Position numbers and translations under genes: made by a program
Part shown: piece by piece, positions 58,058-64,000 of the stretch
Layout: each line of letters starts with the position of its first letter
Numbering within the stretch: position 1 is the stretch's first letter
The notes under the pieces: model-generated
Told to the model about the DNA's origin: nothing
What the model saw: the letters and a program-made list of their open reading frames with translations, nothing else
The model's database searches: none
NCBI GenBank assembly: GCA_032718475.1
Contig: JAUCBJ010002052.1
Coordinates: forward strand, 1-64,000
Reading direction: 5' to 3'
Source of the DNA: Nemertoderma westbladi
Lineage: Eukaryota > Xenacoelomorpha > Nemertodermatida > Nemertodermatidae
DNA: 64,000 nucleotides

Positions 58058-61000
58058 ATAGTTCGCTCACACCACTTTATATTCCGCTCACACAACTTTA
58101 TAGTCTGTTCACACAACTCTATAGTCAGCTCACACAACTTTATAGTCCGCTCACACCACTTTATATTCCACTCACACAACTTTATAGTCCGTTCACAAAA
58201 CTTATAGTCCACTGTCACAACTTATAGTCAGTTCCACTCACATAACTTTATAGTCAGTTCAAAAAACTTTATATTCCACACTCACAACTTTATAGTCCGT
58301 TCACAAAACTTTATAGTCCGTTCACAAAACTTTATAGTTCAATCACACAACTTTATAGTCCGTTCACAAAACTTTATATTCAAATCTCCGAACTTTATAG
58401 TCCGTTCCACTCACACAACTTTATAGTCCTTTTACAGAACTTTATAGTCCGTTCACACAACGTTATAGTCCACTCACACAACTTCATTGTAGTACGTTCC
58501 ACTCACACAACTTTATAGTCCGTTCACACAACTTTATAGTCCGTTCACACAACGTTATAGTCCACTCACACAACTTCATTGTAGTACGTTCCACTCACAC
58601 AACTTTATAGTCCGTTTACACAACTTTATATTCCACTCACACAACTTTATAGTCCGTTCACAAAACTTTATAGTCCGTTCACAAAACTTTATAGTCCGTT
58701 CACCCAACTTTATAGTCCGTTCCCACTACTTTATCGTCCGATCACATAGATTAATATTCCACTCACATAACTTTATAGTCCGTTCACAAAACTTTATATT
58801 CCACTCTCCCAACTTTATAGTCCGTTGCACTCACACAACTTTATATTCCGCTCACACAACTTTATAGTCCTTTTACACAACTTTATAGTCCGTTCACAAA
58901 ACTTTATATTCCACTCACACAACTTTATACTGTAGTCCTATCACACAACTTTATAGTTCGTTCACAAAACTTTATCGTCCGATCACATAGATTAATATTC
59001 CACTCACATAACTTTATAGTCCGTTCACAAAACTTTATATTCCACTCTCCCAACTTTATAGTCCGTTCCACTCACACAACTTTATATTCCGCTCACACAA
59101 CTTTATAGTCCGTTCACATAACTTTATAGTTCGTTCACACAACTTTATAGTCCGCTCACATAACTTCATAGTCCGCTCACACAATTTTATAGTCCGTTCA
59201 CACAAAACTTATATTTCACTCTCACAACTTTATAGTCCTTTTACACAACTTTATAGTCCGTTCACACAACTTTATAGTCCGCTCACATAACTTCATAGTC
59301 CGCTCACACAATTTTATAGTCCGTTCACACAAAACTTATATTTCACTCTCACAACTTTATAGTCCGTTCACACAACTTTATAGTCCGCTCACACAACTTT
59401 ATAGTCCGTTCACGCAACTTTATAGTCCGTTCACGCAACTTTATACTATGTTCACACAATTATATAGTCAGCTCAGACAACTTTATAGTCAGCTCACACA
59501 ACTTTATAGTCCGCTTACACAACTTTATAGTCAGCTCACACAACTTTATAGTCAGCTCACACAACTTTATAGTCAGCTCACACAACTTTATAGTCCGTTC
59601 ACATAACTTTATAGTCAGCTCACACAACTTTATAGTCCGCTTACACAACTTTATAGTCCGCTCACACAACTTTATAGTCCGTTCACATAACTTTATAGTC
59701 CAATCACATAGATTAATATTCCGCTCACACAACTTTATAGTCCGTTCACATAACTTTATAGTCCGCTCACACAACTTTATAGTCCGTTCACACAACTTTA
59801 TAGTCCGTTCACAAATCTTTATAGTCCGTTCCACTCACACCACTTTATAGTCCGTTCCACTCACACTACGTTATATTCCGTTCACACAACGTTATAGTCC
59901 ATTCACACAACTTTATAGTTCGCTTACACAACTTTATAGTCTGCTCACACAATTTTATAGTACGCTCACACATCTTTATAGTCCGCTCACACATCTTTAT
60001 AGTCCGCTCACACAACTTTATAGTCCGTTCACATAACTTTATAGTCCGCTCACACAACTTTATAGTCCGTTCACGCAACTTTATAGTCTGTTCACACAAC
60101 TCTATAGTCCGATCACATAGATTAATATTCCGCTCACACAACTTTAAAGTCCGTTCACAAAACTTTATAGTCCGTTCCACTCACACAACTCTATAGTCAG
60201 CTCACACAACTTTATAGTCCGCTCACACAACTTTATAGTCCGTTCACATAACTTTATAGTCCGTTCACATAGATTAATATTCCGCTCACACAACTTTAAA
60301 GTCCGTTCACAAAACTTTATAGTCCGTTCCACTCACACAACTTTATAGTCCGTTCCACTCACACAACTTTATAGTCCGTTCACATAACTTTATAGTCCGA
60401 TCACACAACTTTATAGTCCGTTCACATAACTTTATAGTCCGTTCACGCAACTTTATAGTCCGATCACACAACTTTATAGTCCGTTCACATAACTTTATAG
60501 TCCGTTCACATAACTTTATAGTCCGTTCACGCAACTTTATAGTCCGATCACACAACTTTATAGTCCGTTCACATAACTTTATAGTCCGTTCACATAACTT
60601 TATAGTCCGTTCACGCAACTTTATAGTCCGATCACACAACTTTATAGTCCGTTCACATAACTTTATAGTCCGATCACACAACTTTATAGTCCGTTCACAT
60701 AACTTTATAGTCCGATCACAAAGATTAATATTCCACTCACACTACGTTATATTCCGTTCACAAAACTTTATAGTCCGTTCCACTCACACAACTTTATAGT
60801 CCGTTCCACTCACACAACTTTATAGTCCGTTCACATAACTTTATAGTCGGATCACACAACTTTATAGTCCGTTCACATAACTTTATAGTCCGTTCACGCA
60901 ACTTTATAGTCCGATCACTCAACTTTATAGTCCGTTCACATAACTTTATAGTCCGTTCACATAACTTTATAGTCCGTTCACGCAACTTTATAGTCCGTTC

Positions 61001-61075
61001 ACGCAACTTTATAGTCCTATCACACAACTTTATAGTCCTATCACACAACTTTATAGTCCGCTTACAAAACTGTAG
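58058..61075. repeat. 21-bp minisatellite, about 3 kb
   Basis: Roughly 140 units of CACACAACTTTATAGTCCGTT with variants (CGCTCA, AGCTCA, GATCACATAGATTAATATTC). On the minus strand the period of 21 keeps the frame open for long stretches (TIKLCER repeats, for example 59834-59460 and 60681-60343), a consequence of repeat length and not evidence of a gene. Each minus-strand unit contains TATAAAG. Higher-order blocks are visible at 60380-60720. Confidence 0.93.
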
Positions 61076-61732
61076 TCCGTATCCGTAGTGCTGCGAACTG
61101 TAACTAAATTTGACTACAGTTGCGGTTTTAGTTCCAATAAACCTTTTTATTTCAGTTCCAGTTTCCAAAAAGAATTAGTTTCATTTTCAGTTCTAGTTTC
61201 ATAAATTTTTGCAAGTGACTTATTAAAATACATAACAAGTTGGCCCTTTGTTTGGTAGTCGAAGTTCTTGAATGTCAACTACCGATGGACCGGCTGCCAT
61301 TTTTAATTTTCATGAAAATATCCGTAATTTTTATGTTGCAAAAAGTAAGTGTTAGGAGTAAAATTACTTATTACTTGAAAATAAAATATTATAAAATGGA
61401 AGAATATAGAATAATATAAAAATGAAATATTCTCCCTTATTACCCATTGACGTATAAATAATGATCTCGGTAAATTATAGGTTACATCTCGAGGTCACCT
61501 GGAAGTAAAATATTATTTTATATCCTTGAAGCTATAAATAGTTTCATTTTTACCGAAATTCCGATATTTTTCTACCAACATTTATGTATTGCTAAAAAAC
61601 CTACTGCTAAAAAAGAAATTGTAAATATTAAAAAAAATATACTTTCCAATACTTTCTAATTCATTATTTTCATTTTTTTTAATTGAATAATAATTTAAAA
61701 AATGTGGGAAATTTAAAAAGGATTTGACATAG

Positions 61733-61876
61733 TAGGCTATAGGCATATTAGAGTTTAGATTATAGTTTGTAGGCTAGGCATACTAGAGTTTAGATTATAG
61801 TTTGTAGGCTAGGCATACTAGAGTTTAGATTATAGTTTGTAGGCTAGGCATACTAGAGTTTAGATTATAGTTTGCA
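61733..61876. repeat. 35-bp tandem repeat, four copies
   Basis: GTAGGCTAGGCATACTAGAG followed by TTTAGATTATAGTTT repeats four times, nearly identical apart from the first copy. Confidence 0.9.
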
Positions 61877-62145
61877 TTTGAGATACCGTATCCCATTCCC
61901 ATTATAACAATATTCCTTAAAATGTCTCAAACTTATTTATCTTCCTTTGAATTTCTCTGATATTTTAATTTCTTTGATTGAATGTTTGTTGGTATAGAAG
62001 ATAGAACCAACACATTGTACTTCTTGTGGTTTGTCTGCTTAGGCGACTATAATAGACCTTGTAACAACTGCACTGGGAAATAAAATATAAATTTTCCAGT
62101 TCTAGAACACTTTATCTTTAACTTATATAATCTACATTACTCTAG

Positions 62146-62973
62146 GTGTACAGCAGTATGGCACGGAAGTTCGGGCTACAGAAGTCGTTGTTGCAGCGAT
62201 TAATGGAATGGTACGAGTTGCAGGTTGGATTCCATTGTCCTTTACTAGTCAGACTCACCAAGAACTACAGATCGTGTCCCGAAATAGCAGAGTTCCTATC
62301 GAGAGAGGTGTACGGCCAGCCTTCGCTAGAGGCGTGCAGTGTCTCCCCTGGACATCCCATGTGGTATCCGCTGATATTCTTTACGGTTCGGGGTAACGAA
62401 TGCTCCAGAGACGGCGTCTCCAATTCGATGTCTTACTTTAACCTCCACGAGGTGCAGGAGGTCACCGACCGGGTCAAACAGCTGTGGTATACATGGCCGG
62501 CGGCGTGGGGCCCCAAGACCGAGTCCAGTATAGCCGTGCTCACCTACTATACCGAGCAAGTTCGCCGTATTCGTAGTAAGTTGCGTAAAGATGGGCTGGA
62601 AGATGTCACGGTTGAACGCTTACAGAATCTACAAGGCAGGGAGTTTCGCGCTGTTTTTATTAGCACCGTGCGCACCAAAGAAGCGTGCGAGATGGTACTT
62701 AAACAGGTGGCTGGGACGGCGGCCTCGGTTAACACGTTGGACGTCGGCTGCGACTTCGCGTTCCTCTCGGATATCCGTTTAGTTAACGCGGCAATGTCCC
62801 GCGCCCAGTCGCTGATCGCCGTAGTCGGCGACCCCTTGGCTCTCTGCTCCGTCGGGGAGTGTCGCGGGTTCTGGCGACAGTATATTAAACAGGCCGGCTC
62901 CCATAACTCGCTGATTGGTTGGTCCTACAACGATATTAAGTTTAATATTATGAGTGGTGAAGCAAACTATTAA
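62146..62973 (+). CDS. HELZ/HELZ2-type helicase, last exon (RecA2 domain)
   Basis: It follows the acceptor CTCTAG and joins exon 53914-57815 in phase 0 (...SSQ|VYSSM...). It encodes 275 residues and TAA, completing the second RecA-like domain: motif IV LTKNYRSCPEIAEFL, motif V VERLQNLQGREFRAV, motif VI LVNAAMSRAQSLIAVVGD. QG-x-E and SRA residues for ATP coupling are retained. Codon use is clearly GC-richer than its surroundings, as in the preceding exon. A 4.3-kb intron inside the helicase core is the only obstacle to a functional product. No symbol is given because HELZ, HELZ2 and ZNFX1-like members cannot be separated here. Confidence 0.9.
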   Translation: MYSSMARKFGLQKSLLQRLMEWYELQVGFHCPLLVRLTKNYRSCPEIAEFLSREVYGQPSLEACSVSPGHPMWYPLIFFTVRGNECSRDGVSNSMSYFNLHEVQEVTDRVKQLWYTWPAAWGPKTESSIAVLTYYTEQVRRIRSKLRKDGLEDVTVERLQNLQGREFRAVFISTVRTKEACEMVLKQVAGTAASVNTLDVGCDFAFLSDIRLVNAAMSRAQSLIAVVGDPLALCSVGECRGFWRQYIKQAGSHNSLIGWSYNDIKFNIMSGEANY

Positions 62974-63690
62974 TAATTATTATTATAATTAATTATATAA
63001 TTAAAATTTATAGTGTATTCTATTTTGAGAAGTTACTTTTTTAGATGCCAAACTGCGACAGGTCGGTAACTATTTTATACTTCTTAGAAACTTTAATGAA
63101 TAATACATTGTGTGTTGTTTTATATTTCAGGTTTGGTTTGACTGACAAGGACAATAATATAATATGTAATAATACTTTAATAATTTTAATTTGATTTATT
63201 TTGATTGTGATTATATTATTTTGTTTTTAATAACGGCGCTTGTCACCTATTTTTGGTGTATTTTGCCATCATCGGTACCTCAACCAACACCTAATTTGGG
63301 TGTCACTATCTCGTTATACTTGGTTGTAGTGCTTGTTGTTGTTGTTGTTGCCTAAATGTGGATATTTGTTATCTCAATTAAATAATTGTGTTTGCTTACA
63401 AAGGCGTTACCGGTCATGGGATAATTTGTAATTATTTGTTTAATTAATAATAATGGTAATATAATAATAATATTATCTCAATAATTTCTGAGTTGCTAAT
63501 TTATTTTATCTGAAAACGAATCCGTTTGGGTGTGGGGCGAGACACGTAGTTGGCGAGCCTTGGCATACGGTTCATATAAGGCAAATGGGGCATGTCCGTC
63601 TGTCTGTCCGTCCGTCTGGTAAATGTTTGAACGCGAATTTTTCGGCATCGCTGATTCGGAATTTAACCAAACTTCGTAGGTAAGTAGTAG
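62974..63690. other. 3' flank of the helicase gene
   Basis: AT-rich 3' UTR-like sequence; AATAAT-rich, with no single clear AATAAA site. From about 63530 (GGGGCGAG...CTGTCTGTCCGTCCGTCTG...CCAAACTTCG) it enters a dispersed repeat distantly like 46115-46330. Confidence 0.45.
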
Positions 63691-63697
63691 AGGGATA

Positions 63698-63931
63698 GTT
63701 TGGGACAAGTGCAGTGGGACACACCTCCGGGGGTGTTAGTTGGACAAGTGCAGTGGGACACCTACGGGGGGTGATAGTTGGACAAGTGCAGTGGGACACC
63801 TACGGGGGGGGGGGGGGGGGGGTGTTAGTTGGACAAGTGCAGTGGGACACACCTTGGGGGGGGGGGGGGTAGTTGGACAAGTGCAGTGGGACACACCTCC
63901 GGGGGGGGGGGGGGGTGTTAGTTGGACAAGT
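63698..63931. repeat. GGACAAGTGCAGTGGGACAC minisatellite with growing G runs
   Basis: Six units separated by 40-52 bp. Each ends in a G run of 5 to about 19 (63804-63822; 63856-63869; 63901-63915), so unit length varies mainly with the run. Confidence 0.88.
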
Positions 63932-64000
63932 GATCCTGGAAAGCCTATTCAAAGCTGCCCATGCCTTTCCCTTACGTATTCGAAGGTCCTCACCTGACTC
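63932..64000 (-). mobile_element. RTE-like LINE fragment running off the right edge
   Basis: Sequence GATCCTGGAAAGCCTATTCA and on matches 9745-9812 and 32335-32402, the reverse transcriptase C-terminal region on the minus strand. It continues beyond the window. Confidence 0.82.

Larger units (their letters stand above)
57816..62145 (+). other. Intron of the helicase gene, 4.3 kb
   Basis: It starts GTATGA and ends TACTCTAG. Positions 58058-61075 are a 21-bp minisatellite; 61733-61876 hold four copies of a 35-bp unit. The rest is AT-rich and non-coding. The intron separates helicase motif III from motif IV. Confidence 0.88.

Noticed and set aside
59460-60681. Long antisense open frames encoding TIKLCER repeats
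   Set aside because: They follow from a repeat length divisible by three and a unit without stops; there is no start context or unique sequence.
58058-61075. CRISPR-like repeat array
   Set aside because: Units are contiguous 21-mers without unique spacers in an intron of a eukaryotic gene.

Overview
This is eukaryotic, almost certainly metazoan, nuclear DNA. It is AT-rich and intron-containing, crowded with transposable elements, MITEs, minisatellites and unusually many poly-G/poly-C runs. Two fragmentary animal-type genes (hemopexin-repeat and HELZ/HELZ2-type helicase) plus BEL/Pao and RTE-like retroelements fit an invertebrate, perhaps aquatic. The species cannot be fixed from sequence alone.

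Layout. 1-7226 is the 5' part of a minus-strand BEL/Pao LTR retrotransposon (BEL-1) that runs off the left edge; its gag is frameshifted and interrupted. 7227-9200 is non-coding spacer. 9201-26267 is a nest: a 5'-truncated LINE is split by a second, plus-strand BEL/Pao element (BEL-2, 10027-26251) with two 1170-bp LTRs and an AGTAC target duplication. BEL-2 is itself split in its leader by a 3.4-kb insertion (13129-16543) that carries a poly-G MITE. BEL-2 keeps an intact 1648-codon gag-protease frame, but reverse transcriptase and most of RNase H and integrase are gone.

26268-37089 is repeat-rich spacer with more pieces of the same LINE, a 23-bp AT minisatellite, a tRNA-derived SINE with a 15-bp target duplication, and hairpin MITEs. 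37090-45789 is a four-exon gene model for a small two-blade hemopexin-like protein. Its introns hold a LINE split by a minisatellite-armed foldback element, a second poly-G MITE, a probable SINE and a 770-bp element with 176-bp inverted arms.

45790-53913 holds LINE relics, a hairpin MITE, a 1586-bp piggyBac-type non-autonomous element flanked by TTAA, and a long (GTAA)n array. 53914-62973 is a plus-strand gene encoding a zinc-finger superfamily-1 helicase of the HELZ/HELZ2 type. The helicase core is split between motifs III and IV by a 4.3-kb intron, about 3 kb of which is a 21-bp minisatellite. The window ends in a poly-G minisatellite and another LINE fragment.

The two host genes show no link to each other. 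The main story is layered insertion of mobile elements, several of which look recent or non-autonomous.
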